Below the pieces are notes generated by a model, which was not told the DNA's origin, did no database searches, and saw nothing but the letters and a program-made list of their open reading frames with translations. A DNA stretch of 29,034 nucleotides from Lichenicola sp050954785. GTDB taxonomy: Bacteria > Pseudomonadota > Alphaproteobacteria > Acetobacterales > Acetobacteraceae. Shown one piece after another: positions 1 through 7,978 of this stretch (position 1 is its first letter; the number at the start of each line of letters is the position of its first letter). The stretch lies in the NCBI GenBank assembly GCA_050954785.1, contig JBPBQO010000174.1, positions 1 to 29,034 of the forward strand, given 5' to 3'. The translations under genes were made by a program, and so were the position numbers.

Positions 1-471
1 GCCGGACCACCCGGGAAACCAGGCACGGCAAGACCATCCGGGCCGCCGACACCGGCGATGAAGGCGTACGTCGAGAGCCTGGCCAAGCAGAAGACGATCA
101 AGCCGCCGCGCGGATATGCGACCTCCGGCGCCGTTTGCCGCGCGTTTCTCGACAAGCATGCGGCGTCGAAGCAGTCGACGGCGCAGGAGCCGGCGATCGT
201 CACGCCTGTGACACCGCGCAAGCGCGCGGCTCCGGTAAAAGCCAGGAGCGCCGGTTCTCCCGCTCCAAAAAAGCGGATCGGCGGCAAGACGCGAACCGCC
301 AAGCCGTCGGTTGCATCCGGACCGGTTGCCGGGGGAGGGGAGATCCGCCTCAACATCCCATACGGGAACAAGGACGTCGCCCAGAAGCTCGGCGCGCGCT
401 ATCGCGACGGCGCCTGGTATGTGCCGGCCGGTCTCGAACTTTCCGACTTTCGCGACAAGGGTTGGCTCTGA
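1..471 (+). CDS. C-terminal part of a DUF5710-containing protein, probably a plasmid-type topoisomerase tail (5' end outside window)
   Basis: The reading frame is open from the first base, so the ATG at 58 is probably internal and the gene starts upstream of the window. Counting from that ATG, residues 1-35 (MKAYVESLAKQK, then GYATSGAVCRAFLDKHA) resemble the short tail found at the C-terminus of type IA topoisomerases (TopB/TraE type) on alphaproteobacterial plasmids and integrative elements. A basic, Ala/Pro/Lys-rich linker follows at about 36-92. The last 42 residues (IRLNIPYGNKDVAQKLGARY, ending WYVPAGLELSDF) match the DUF5710 pattern, a small domain often fused to DNA-processing proteins of mobile elements. 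DUF5710 is fairly clear. The topoisomerase assignment rests on memory of the tail and the catalytic part is not visible. A frame change close to the left edge cannot be excluded. Confidence 0.55.
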   Translation, partial: AGPPGKPGTARPSGPPTPAMKAYVESLAKQKTIKPPRGYATSGAVCRAFLDKHAASKQSTAQEPAIVTPVTPRKRAAPVKARSAGSPAPKKRIGGKTRTAKPSVASGPVAGGGEIRLNIPYGNKDVAQKLGARYRDGAWYVPAGLELSDFRDKGWL

Positions 472-514
472 CCTTGAATTTCCGTCAGCAGACCAGACAC
501 AAAGGCTTCGAGCT

Positions 515-1417
515 ATGACGGACGATGTAGAAATACTCAGGGTGTTTGCCTTGGCCGATGCCAAGGCGAGAGCCTTTGCCGCACTCGAGACCGATGCGAA
601 GATACGCAACCCCGATACTCTGGCTCGGGAATTTCTCGCCGCAGATCAGCGGCCGGACCAGACTCGCCCCGAGAAGATCACACAATTCAGGACAGACCTG
701 GAAACTGCTCTGCCCGGCGCCTATCATTTTCAGAATGCCCGGACATTCCACGTGGACGCGTGTCTGCGACAGGCCATCGAGGATGGCTTCCGACAGGTGG
801 TTCTGCTCGGAGCAGGTTTCGACACGCGAGCCCACCGTCTTTCGCGTCCGGAACACGACGTCCGGTTCTTCGAGGTCGATTTCCCGGGGATCCAGTTCGA
901 AAAAAAGGCGACGCTCGAACACCAGCCGGATACCGGATCGGGAAACATTCACTATGTTCCATCCGATTTCGACCCCGACAACCTGCCGAATATCGTCGAC
1001 GAGCCCGGTTATGATCTTTCGGAACCGACTTTCTTCATCTGGGAGGATCGTTTCTGCACTCTGACCGACGAGGATTTCGACGCCATTCTGGAGTTTGTCA
1101 GTCATCACAGCGTGCCGGATAGCCGCATCGTCTTTGACTACGTCCCACGGTCGATGGTCGATGGCTCCGTCGCCTATTACGGCGGCGAGGAATTTCGCGC
1201 GTTCATGGCGCAGTCCGGGCGACCGTTATCGTTCGGTATCGAGGACCGCAACCTGAGGCGTTTCCTTGCGCAACGAAACTTCGAACTCACGTCTCTGATA
1301 ACCAGCCAGGACCTGGAAAATCGCTATCTGATCGATAGCGCCGGCACGCTGCATGGCCATGTTCCCGGCTATGTCCGCATTGCCGAAGCCACCATCACCC
1401 GGCGGCGTGGAACCTAA
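515..1417 (+). CDS. Class I SAM-dependent methyltransferase, TIGR00027 / leucine carboxyl methyltransferase-like
   Basis: A 300-residue protein is read from the ATG at 515. The frame is open further upstream, but that part overlaps the preceding gene and looks non-coding. Residues VVLLGAGFDTRAHRL form the SAM-binding motif I with the GAGFDTRA signature of the LCMT/TIGR00027 family, followed by FFEVDFPG, the acidic strand that holds the SAM ribose. YVPSDFD and FFIWEDRFCTLTDEDF fit the later family motifs, where a Glu follows the motif IV strand. Family members methylate carboxyl or hydroxyl groups of small molecules or proteins; the substrate is not predictable here. There is no signal peptide, so it should be cytoplasmic. 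It converges on the LRR kinase with only 11 bases between the stops, which share a hairpin. Confidence 0.85.
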   Translation: MTDDVEILRVFALADAKARAFAALETDAKIRNPDTLAREFLAADQRPDQTRPEKITQFRTDLETALPGAYHFQNARTFHVDACLRQAIEDGFRQVVLLGAGFDTRAHRLSRPEHDVRFFEVDFPGIQFEKKATLEHQPDTGSGNIHYVPSDFDPDNLPNIVDEPGYDLSEPTFFIWEDRFCTLTDEDFDAILEFVSHHSVPDSRIVFDYVPRSMVDGSVAYYGGEEFRAFMAQSGRPLSFGIEDRNLRRFLAQRNFELTSLITSQDLENRYLIDSAGTLHGHVPGYVRIAEATITRRRGT

Positions 1418-1436
1418 CCACATGTGGTCTAGGTTC
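1410..1436. terminator. Hairpin spanning both stop codons of two convergent genes
   Basis: Bases 1410-1422 and 1423-1436 form an almost perfect inverted repeat: GAACCTAACCACA against the reverse complement GAACCTAGACCACA, with one bulged base. The left arm contains the TAA of the methyltransferase (1415-1417) and the right arm the TAG of the kinase gene read on the minus strand (1429-1431). Neither side has a clear T tract, so it may act as a bidirectional transcript end or RNA-stabilising hairpin rather than a classical intrinsic terminator. Confidence 0.5.
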
Positions 1437-2715
1437 GTTGCAACCCATCAAGCACATCGGCCATTGCCGGGCGTGCTGATGGCGTCGCCTGCATGCATTC
1501 GTGTTGCAGGTTGCGCAGTGTCGGCAGCTCGTCGGAACACCGGTCGAGCAGTTCTCCCAGCAACAGGCCCCAGGCGAGTACGTCGGTTTTCGTGATCGAG
1601 AATCCTGTTCCGGCAGGGGGCAGGAAGGACGCCGCGCCGAAGTCGCTCAGTACGGCCCGGCCTTCGGTACCGTCCCAAAGCGTATTGTGCGCATACAGGT
1701 CGCCATGCAGCAGCCCGTGTTCATGCAGGTGCGCTCCGGCGGCTGCAATGCCGCCGGCGATCCGATGTACGGTCTCGGCACTGAAGCATGACGACGGATC
1801 ATAGATGTCGCGGCTGCAACTTTGCAGGCTTGGCGGTCTGGCCAGCGCGCGCCACTCGGGCGGAAGCAGCGGCATCAGCAAGCCCTGGATATTCGCCGGA
1901 TGGCCCGTTACCCGAGCGATCCCGCCAATCAGATTGGGATGATCGCCGGCCGCAAGGCAGGCGGCGATCTCGCGGTCGGGCAGACCGTCGCTCGTCATCG
2001 CACCCTTGAACAGCTTGAGGGCAACGTCGCGCGCTGGGCTCTGGTCGGGCTTCCAGGCCGCTCGATACACATGTCCCGAAGCACCTTCGCCGAGCAGAAC
2101 GCCCGGTTGCAAATGGGCCCAGTCGGCTGCGACGGCCTCGGGCGCCTCGATCCGGCAATCCAGCGGGTTGCCCGCATAGGCAAGCCAGGCCAGTCGCGGC
2201 AGCTCGGAGATCCAGCCCGGCAGCGCGTCGAAGCGATTTGCGGACAGGCGCAGCAGTTCGAGGCCTGAGGCTCCTTCCATGCTGTCGGGCAGGTGCCGCA
2301 GCCGGTTACCGGACAGCATCAGCTTCTGCAGCGCCGGCCGTTCACCGAGTGCAGCCGGCACGCGGTCGATCTGGTTGTCGGTTACGGTCAGCCAGCGCAG
2401 CCTGGCGGGCAATGCTTCGGCCGGGATATCGCGGAGGCCGGTTGCACGGAAGCCCACCTGGGTCAGCGCTGGGCATTCGCCGAGAACCGGTGGCAGCCGG
2501 GTAAATCGATTGCCGGAGCAGAACAGCACCCGCAGCCGGGTCAGCCGGCCGAAATCGTCGGGCAGGTTGTCGAGTGCGTTGTCGCTCAGGTCCAGCACTT
2601 CCAGCGTGTCGGCCAAGCCGAGGATGTCGCGCGGGAACTCGGTCAGCCGGCCGCGCAGGCGAAGCTCGCGCGTACCACCGAGGCGGCCACTTCTCAACTC
2701 GTCCAGGGTGGTCAT
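1429..2715 (-). CDS. Leucine-rich-repeat protein kinase
   Basis: The start ATG at 2715 has a strong ribosome site (GGAGGAG, 5 bases spacing), giving 428 residues. Residues about 15-190 contain six to seven leucine-rich repeats of the LxxLxLxxNxLxxLP type (LEVLDLSDNALDNLP, LQKLMLSGNRLRHLP). Residues about 204-428 are a Hanks-type kinase domain: glycine loop GEGASGHV at 209-216, ATP-binding Lys234 in VALK, a likely helix-C Glu249, catalytic loop HGDLYAHN with Asp339 and Asn344, and metal-binding DFG at 358-360. The usual HRDLKPEN Lys-Pro is replaced by Tyr-Ala. No membrane segment is visible, so it should be cytoplasmic. LRRs usually bind protein partners and here probably present or sense a substrate. 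It is divergent from the molybdenum hydroxylase operon. LRR-kinase fusions are common in plants but much less so in bacteria. Confidence 0.9.
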   Translation of the reverse strand: MTTLDELRSGRLGGTRELRLRGRLTEFPRDILGLADTLEVLDLSDNALDNLPDDFGRLTRLRVLFCSGNRFTRLPPVLGECPALTQVGFRATGLRDIPAEALPARLRWLTVTDNQIDRVPAALGERPALQKLMLSGNRLRHLPDSMEGASGLELLRLSANRFDALPGWISELPRLAWLAYAGNPLDCRIEAPEAVAADWAHLQPGVLLGEGASGHVYRAAWKPDQSPARDVALKLFKGAMTSDGLPDREIAACLAAGDHPNLIGGIARVTGHPANIQGLLMPLLPPEWRALARPPSLQSCSRDIYDPSSCFSAETVHRIAGGIAAAGAHLHEHGLLHGDLYAHNTLWDGTEGRAVLSDFGAASFLPPAGTGFSITKTDVLAWGLLLGELLDRCSDELPTLRNLQHECMQATPSARPAMADVLDGLQRT

Positions 2716-2802
2716 GGCGGCTCCTCCGGCGATCGGACGTTGCTGTAGCGCGATTATCGCCACGTACTGTAAAAACAAATACCAAGCCGGGAGATCCCTC
2801 AA

Positions 2803-3255
2803 ATGCTGAACCTGATAATCAATGGAACGGCCATGCAGGCGGATGTCCCGGGCGACATGCCGCTGCTGTGGACGCTGCGGGACGTGCTCGGACTGGTCGG
2901 CACCAAATTCGGATGCGGCATCGCCCAGTGCGGCGCCTGCACGGTGCATGTCGACGGCGAGGCGGTCCGGGCGTGCATCATGCCGACCCGAAACGCTGTC
3001 GGCCGGCAGGTCACCACCATCGAGGGAATCGGCGCGACGCCGGTCGGCGCCAAGGTGCAGAAGGCGTGGATCGACCTGGACGTGGTGCAGTGCGGCTACT
3101 GCCAGCCGGGGCAGATCATGTCCGCCGCGGCGCTGCTGGCCCATGTTCCCAAGCCCGAGGATGACGATATCAACGCGGCGATGTCGGGCAATATCTGTCG
3201 CTGCGGCACCTACAAGCGCATCCGGGCCGCGATCAAGCAGGCGGCGGAGGTCTGA
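2803..3255 (+). CDS. 2Fe-2S subunit of a molybdenum hydroxylase (isoquinoline 1-oxidoreductase alpha / aldehyde dehydrogenase small subunit type)
   Basis: This 150-residue protein carries both iron-sulfur clusters of the xanthine oxidase family. The plant-ferredoxin-like cluster is bound by Cys38, Cys43, Cys46 and Cys58 (CGIAQCGACTV). The second cluster is bound by Cys97 and Cys100 (CGYCQPGQ) and Cys132 and Cys134 (CRCGTY). In this family the subunit passes electrons from the molybdenum site to a cytochrome c subunit, with no FAD subunit. GGGAG lies 9 bases before the ATG. The next gene starts one base after its stop, which indicates translational coupling. The acetic-acid-bacterial membrane aldehyde dehydrogenase and isoquinoline oxidoreductase share this architecture, and the sequence alone does not tell which substrate is used. 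Confidence 0.92.
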   Translation: MLNLIINGTAMQADVPGDMPLLWTLRDVLGLVGTKFGCGIAQCGACTVHVDGEAVRACIMPTRNAVGRQVTTIEGIGATPVGAKVQKAWIDLDVVQCGYCQPGQIMSAAALLAHVPKPEDDDINAAMSGNICRCGTYKRIRAAIKQAAEV

Positions 3256-3256
3256 G

Positions 3257-5416
3257 ATGACCCATCTCTCGAGGCGCGGACTGCTCGGCGGCGCCGGCGG
3301 CCTGATGATTGGCATGGTGCTGCCGACATCGTCGCGGTCCCAGGGTGCGGCGCCGGACACGACGATCGTCGACAATACCGACGGCGCGGTATTCCAGCCG
3401 AACGCATTCGTGCGGATCGGCACCGACGGCCGGATCACCCTGATCATGCCGAACGTCGAGATGGGGCAGGGGATCTATACCGGCGCCAGCCAGTTGATCG
3501 CCGAGGAGCTGTCGGTCGGGCTGGAGCAGATCGCGCTCGAGGCGGCACCACCCGGCGATGCCTACATCTCGCCAGTGCTGCAGTTCCAGGCGACCGGAGG
3601 GTCCTCGTCGACGATCGGCGACTGGAAGATGCTGCGTACGGCCGGGGCCACGGCCCGCACCATGCTGATCGAGACGGCGGCGGAGCGCTGGGCGGTGGAC
3701 CCGGCCAGCTGCCACGCCGTGGCCGGTTCGGTGCATGACGCGACCGGGCGCAGCCTGGGCTATGGCGCGCTGGCGGAAGACGCGGCGAAGCGGCCGGTGC
3801 CGAAAGACGTGGCGCTCAAGGATCCTGCCAGCTTCACCCTGATCGGCCAGTCGGTGCACCGGCTCGACAGCCCGTCCAAGTGCGATGGCACCGCCGTGTT
3901 CGGCATCGACGTGAAGGTGCCCGGCATGCGCATCGGCACTGTGGCGAGCTGCCCGGTGGTGGGCGGACGCCTTGCCAGTCTTGACGACGCTCCGGCGCGG
4001 GCGATCGCCGGGGTGCGCGACGTGCTGCGGATCGACAATGCGGTTTGTGTCGTGGCGGACCATTACTGGGCGGCGCATCAGGGATTGCTGGCGCTGCACC
4101 CGGTCTGGGAGGGCGGCGAGCACCCGCAGGCCAGCACGGCGCAGATCTATGCCGAGCTGCACCAGGCCGTGACCACCACGGGCGTGGTCGCCGATCGCAA
4201 GGGCGGCGATGTGGGCCAGGCGATCGCCGGTGCGTCGAAACGATACGACCGTACCTACCAGCAGCCGCTGTTCGCGCATGCGACGATGGAGCCGATCAAT
4301 TGCACCGTGCATGTGCGCGCGGATGCGGCGGATGTGTGGTGTGGCACCCAGGTGCCGGCGCGCGCGCAGGAGAGCGTGGCGAAGGTCTGTGGTCTGCCAT
4401 TGCAGAAAGTCGTGGTCCACAACCAGTATCTCGGCGGCGGGTTCGGGCGGCGGCTGGAGCATGAATATGTCGAGCAGACGGCACAATTCGCGAAACAGGT
4501 TTCCTACCCGCTGAAGATCGTCTGGTCGCGCGAGGAGGATATCACCCGCGACCGCTACCGTCCCGCCTATGTCGACCAGATGTCTGCGGGTCTCGATGCC
4601 GCGGGCAGGATCGTCGGCTGGTCGCAGCACGTTGCCGGCCCGGCGATCGTCGCGCGGTTCGCCCCGGTCGGAATGCTTCCCAACGGTGTCGATCCGGACA
4701 TCAAGGAAGGCATCTGCACGCCGCCCTACCATTTTCCGGCGACCGAGTTGCGCTTCATGCGGCAGGAGGCGCCGGGTGTCGTAACCGCCTGGTGGCGCGG
4801 CGTCGGCGCGACCCGCGGAATTTTCGTGTTCGAGAGCTTCATGGACGAGCTGGCGCACGAGGCGGGACAGGACCCCGTGGCGTTCCGGCGTGCGCACATG
4901 ACCGACGAGCGGGCGCGTGCGGTGCTGGACCTCGCGGCGCTGCGGTCCGACTGGGGCACGCCGCTTGCGGCCGGCATCGGGCGTGGAATCGCCGTCCAGC
5001 ATTCGTGGGAAACGTATCTTGCAGCCGTGATCGAGGTGGAGGTCAAACCGGGCGGCGAGGTGCTGTTGCGGCGGGTGACCGCGGCGGTCGATTGCGGCCA
5101 GGTGGTGAACCCGAACCAGGTGGAAAGCCAGATCGAGGGCGGCCTGGTGTTCGGGCTGACGGCCGCACTCTACAACGAGATCACGCTGAAGGACGGTCGT
5201 GTGCAGCAAAGCAACTTCAACGATTACCGCATGCTGCGAATGAACGAGATGCCGCGTATCGACGTGCACATGATCCAGAGCGACAAGCTGCCCGGCGGCA
5301 TCGGCGAGACCGGAACCGCGATCTCGATGCCGGCGCTGGCGAACGCGGTCAGTGCGGCTACCGGGATCAGGCAGCGCCGGTTGCCGCTGGCTTCGCCCCA
5401 GGTGACCGGCGCATGA
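3257..5416 (+). CDS. Molybdopterin-binding large subunit, isoquinoline 1-oxidoreductase beta / aldehyde dehydrogenase large subunit type
   Basis: A 719-residue protein starts one base after the 2Fe-2S subunit. The N-terminus (SRRGLLGGAGGLMIGMVLP) is a twin-arginine signal, so the folded cofactor-loaded complex is exported to the periplasm. The body has the IorB-type fold markers: NVEMGQGIYTGASQLIAEEL near residue 60, the molybdopterin-contact motif GGGFGRRLEHEY near residue 395, WWRGVGATRGIFVFESFMDE near 514, and the conserved C-terminal GGIGETG with the catalytic-type Glu. The enzyme hydroxylates an aldehyde or N-heterocycle using water and passes electrons through the 2Fe-2S subunit to the cytochrome encoded next. 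No XdhC/CoxI-type maturation gene is present in the window. Length and motifs look complete. Confidence 0.92.
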   Translation: MTHLSRRGLLGGAGGLMIGMVLPTSSRSQGAAPDTTIVDNTDGAVFQPNAFVRIGTDGRITLIMPNVEMGQGIYTGASQLIAEELSVGLEQIALEAAPPGDAYISPVLQFQATGGSSSTIGDWKMLRTAGATARTMLIETAAERWAVDPASCHAVAGSVHDATGRSLGYGALAEDAAKRPVPKDVALKDPASFTLIGQSVHRLDSPSKCDGTAVFGIDVKVPGMRIGTVASCPVVGGRLASLDDAPARAIAGVRDVLRIDNAVCVVADHYWAAHQGLLALHPVWEGGEHPQASTAQIYAELHQAVTTTGVVADRKGGDVGQAIAGASKRYDRTYQQPLFAHATMEPINCTVHVRADAADVWCGTQVPARAQESVAKVCGLPLQKVVVHNQYLGGGFGRRLEHEYVEQTAQFAKQVSYPLKIVWSREEDITRDRYRPAYVDQMSAGLDAAGRIVGWSQHVAGPAIVARFAPVGMLPNGVDPDIKEGICTPPYHFPATELRFMRQEAPGVVTAWWRGVGATRGIFVFESFMDELAHEAGQDPVAFRRAHMTDERARAVLDLAALRSDWGTPLAAGIGRGIAVQHSWETYLAAVIEVEVKPGGEVLLRRVTAAVDCGQVVNPNQVESQIEGGLVFGLTAALYNEITLKDGRVQQSNFNDYRMLRMNEMPRIDVHMIQSDKLPGGIGETGTAISMPALANAVSAATGIRQRRLPLASPQVTGA

Positions 5417-6642
5417 TCCGGCCGCGTCTGGGAGCCGGGCTGCTGGCGGCGTTGCTGGTGGTTGGGGCCGGGCTGGCGCGCGCGCAGCCTGCGCATGACG
5501 ATTTGGTCAAGCGCGGGGAATATTTGACCCGGGCGGCGGATTGCGAGGCGTGCCATTCGGCGCCGGGCGCGCCGAGCTGGATCGGCGGCCGGGCGTTCGT
5601 CACGCCGATGGGCACGCTCTATTCGCCGAACATCACGCCGGACCATGACACCGGAATCGGCCAGTACACCGATGCCGACTTCATCTCGGCGTTGCATGAA
5701 GGCGTAGGGCGCGGCGGCAAGCATCTGTATCCGGCGATGCCCTACAATTCCTACACGCGAATGAGCGACGACGACGCGCTGGCGATCAAGGCCTATCTGT
5801 TCACGCTGAAGCCGGTGCATGCGACGGCGCCGGTCAACCAGATGAAGTTCCCGTTCAACCAGCGGTTCCTGATGGTGTTCTGGAACGTGCTGAACAATCC
5901 GGACAAGCGCTGGACGCCGGACAGCGGCAAGTCGGCGGACTGGAATCGCGGTTCCTACCTGGTGCAGGCGCTCGGCCACTGCGAGCAGTGCCACACGCCA
6001 CGAAACATGATGCAGGGCCTGTCCGGTCGTGCCTATGCCGGTGCGCCACAGCAGGGCTGGTCGGCATGGAACATCACCAACGACCGCGTGCATGGCATCG
6101 GCGCCTGGAGCGATGCGGCACTTGTCCAGTATCTGGGCAGCGGTTATGCGGACAAGCATGGACCCGCATCCGGTCCGATGGCGGAGGCGGTCAGCGATAG
6201 TCTGCGTTACCTGACCAGCGACGACATCAAGGCGATGGTGGTCTATCTGCGCAGTATCCCTGCACGAAACGACGGCGTTGCGATCGTCGATCAGGTGCCG
6301 TCATCACAGGCGGATCATGATCTGGGCGGCCGTCTGTTCGCGCAGGCCTGCGTCGGATGCCATCTGTTGAATGGCGCCGGACGCCAGAAGAACATGGCGG
6401 CACTCGCCGGTGCGCACAGCGTCGGCGATCCCGACGGGCTGAACCTGACCCAAATAATGCTGCAAGGTTCGCACATCGTGACGAATGACGGGGAGGCGAT
6501 TATGCCCGGGTTCGCCGGCGGCTACAGCGACCACGAGCTTGCCGCGCTGTCCAACTACGTCATCGGCCATTTCAGCGGCCGGACCGGCGCTGTGACCGCC
6601 GGTTCGATTGCCAAGGCCCGTCCCGTACCGCCAGGCAACTGA
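5413..6642 (+). CDS. Triheme cytochrome c, electron-acceptor subunit of the molybdenum hydroxylase
   Basis: The start overlaps the stop of the large subunit by four bases (ATGA), giving 409 residues. An N-terminal signal peptide (residues 1-24, cut near ARAQ) exports it. Three CxxCH heme sites are visible: Cys44/Cys47/His48, Cys190/Cys193/His194 and Cys313/Cys316/His317. This is the layout of the cytochrome subunits of alcohol, gluconate and aldehyde dehydrogenases in acetic acid bacteria, which deliver electrons to ubiquinone at the outer face of the inner membrane. Position and spacing show that it belongs to the complex encoded by the two preceding genes. The stop converges on the DUF3455 gene with a 10-base gap. 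Confidence 0.93.
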   Translation: MIRPRLGAGLLAALLVVGAGLARAQPAHDDLVKRGEYLTRAADCEACHSAPGAPSWIGGRAFVTPMGTLYSPNITPDHDTGIGQYTDADFISALHEGVGRGGKHLYPAMPYNSYTRMSDDDALAIKAYLFTLKPVHATAPVNQMKFPFNQRFLMVFWNVLNNPDKRWTPDSGKSADWNRGSYLVQALGHCEQCHTPRNMMQGLSGRAYAGAPQQGWSAWNITNDRVHGIGAWSDAALVQYLGSGYADKHGPASGPMAEAVSDSLRYLTSDDIKAMVVYLRSIPARNDGVAIVDQVPSSQADHDLGGRLFAQACVGCHLLNGAGRQKNMAALAGAHSVGDPDGLNLTQIMLQGSHIVTNDGEAIMPGFAGGYSDHELAALSNYVIGHFSGRTGAVTAGSIAKARPVPPGN

Positions 6643-6652
6643 CGGCGTCGAA

Positions 6653-7144
6653 TCATCCGGTGCCGAAGAATTTGTAGTCCGCAGTGTAGGGCACGCGAGT
6701 TTCCAAACCCGTAGTGCCTGCGCCGCACCCCGTGATGGGCGCAGTTCCACCAGCGGTATCGCTTCGCACCACATGCGTCACTGCGCCGAACCTGCCTGAG
6801 CCCGTATGCGATTTCGCACGTAGAATCAGCCAAGGTATCGAAGCGGCAGCCTTGTTGGCATCCGGTAGGGTGCCGGATGCCACCACCTCTCCGACAACGA
6901 CGCTGCCGTCGGTTGCCTGCCAGCTCGGTCCTGCGAAGTGGCGTCCGGCGATCTTTCCATCAGCGGTCAGCAATGTCGCCTCGGGTCCGGTCAAAATCCA
7001 GGCAAACCCGCTGGTCGTCGTCTCGCAGCGATAGACCTGCACGCCGCGTCCGTGCAGGTCCAGCACGCCCGTAGCGTATGCGCTACCCATCGGCTGCGCG
7101 ACGACCGCGAGCGTGGCCAATGTCGTCATGAACCGCTTCGACAT
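6653..7144 (-). CDS. Secreted DUF3455-family protein
   Basis: From the ATG at 7144 it encodes 163 residues beginning with a good signal peptide (MSKRFMTTLATLAVVAQPMG, cut near SAYA). An in-frame ATG at 7162 would add an acidic MKDDPI that suits a signal peptide less well. The mature protein shows the DUF3455 hallmarks in order: GVQVYRCE, FAWILTGPEATLLTADGK, HFAGPSWQATDGSVVVGE, SIPWLILRAKSH, HVVRSDTAGGTAPITGCG and a closing VPYTADYKFF. The family's function is unknown. Proteins of this type occur in bacteria and fungi and are usually exported. The gene is alone, convergent to the cytochrome gene and divergent from the HAD phosphatase. Confidence 0.85.
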   Translation of the reverse strand: MSKRFMTTLATLAVVAQPMGSAYATGVLDLHGRGVQVYRCETTTSGFAWILTGPEATLLTADGKIAGRHFAGPSWQATDGSVVVGEVVASGTLPDANKAAASIPWLILRAKSHTGSGRFGAVTHVVRSDTAGGTAPITGCGAGTTGLETRVPYTADYKFFGTG

Positions 7145-7309
7145 GATCGGATCGTCTTTCATTCGCAGCCAGGGCTCGCACGTGCGCGTTTCAGGCGGCG
7201 AGCATCTTTGTTTTCGGCATGAGTGTCGAGGTGGCCGGCAGTGGCATGAGGGTCGGTCTCTAGTACAAGGTCCTCGTCAAACCACGTTGCATTTCGGAGA
7301 ATGAGCATC

Positions 7310-7978
7310 ATGCGTCTTTCAAACGGCCAGACGATGGACGTGTCGGCGGTGTTGTTCGACATGGACGGCACGCTGGTGGACTCGACGGCTGCCGTGGAGC
7401 GCGTGTGGCGTCGTTGGGCCGCACGGCATGATCTCGATTTTGGCGCCCTGCTGGCCGTGTCGCACGGGCGCCGCGCGTCCGACACGATCGCCCGGTTCGC
7501 GCCGCCCGGCGTGGACCATGCCGAGGAGAACAGGTGGATGCTGGAGGCCGAGATGGTCGAGCAGGATGGCATCATCCCGATTCCCGGCGCGCGTAGGCTG
7601 CTGGCGTCGTTGCCGCCGGGGCGCGTGGCGGTGGTGACCTCGGCCGCACGGGACCTAGCGCTGCTGCGGCTCGGGTTGGCCGGGCTGGTGGTGCCCAACC
7701 TGGTGATCGCCGCCGAGGATGTCACCGCCGGCAAGCCGGACCCGCAGGGCTATCTCCAGGCAGCCCGGCAGCTCGGCTTCGCGTCGGAGACGTGCCTGGT
7801 GGTGGAGGACGCTCCGGCCGGTCTGGAAGCAGGCCGTGCCGCCGGGGGACGCGTGCTGGCCCTGGCGACGACGCTGACCGGCGCCGAGCTGGAGGCCTGG
7901 GACTGGGCCCCAGATCTCGACTCCGTGCAGCTCGAGCCGCCTCGTACAGACCTTCCGTTGCGGCTGAGGTTCGCCTGA
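7310..7978 (+). CDS. HAD-IA family sugar/glycerol phosphatase-like hydrolase
   Basis: All four HAD motifs are present: DMDGTLVDS with the nucleophile and acid/base Asp near the N-terminus, the motif II Thr/Ser in VVTSAARDLALLRL, the motif III Lys in GKPDPQGYLQAA, and VVEDAPAGLEAG as motif IV. A helical cap lies between motifs I and II, as in subfamily IA. The overall pattern matches the beta-phosphoglucomutase / 2-deoxyglucose-6-phosphatase / glycerol-3-phosphatase group, so a small phosphosugar or polyol phosphate is the likely substrate. The start is uncertain: ATGs lie at 7301 and 7310, and the GGAG at 7296-7299 has workable spacing (10 bases) only for 7310. Confidence 0.85.
   Translation: MRLSNGQTMDVSAVLFDMDGTLVDSTAAVERVWRRWAARHDLDFGALLAVSHGRRASDTIARFAPPGVDHAEENRWMLEAEMVEQDGIIPIPGARRLLASLPPGRVAVVTSAARDLALLRLGLAGLVVPNLVIAAEDVTAGKPDPQGYLQAARQLGFASETCLVVEDAPAGLEAGRAAGGRVLALATTLTGAELEAWDWAPDLDSVQLEPPRTDLPLRLRFA

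Noticed and set aside
3233..5269. Long open frame (678 codons) on the minus strand opposite the molybdopterin subunit
   Set aside because: It is rich in His and Arg, lacks any family motif, and mirrors the third-codon GC bias of the real gene on the other strand.
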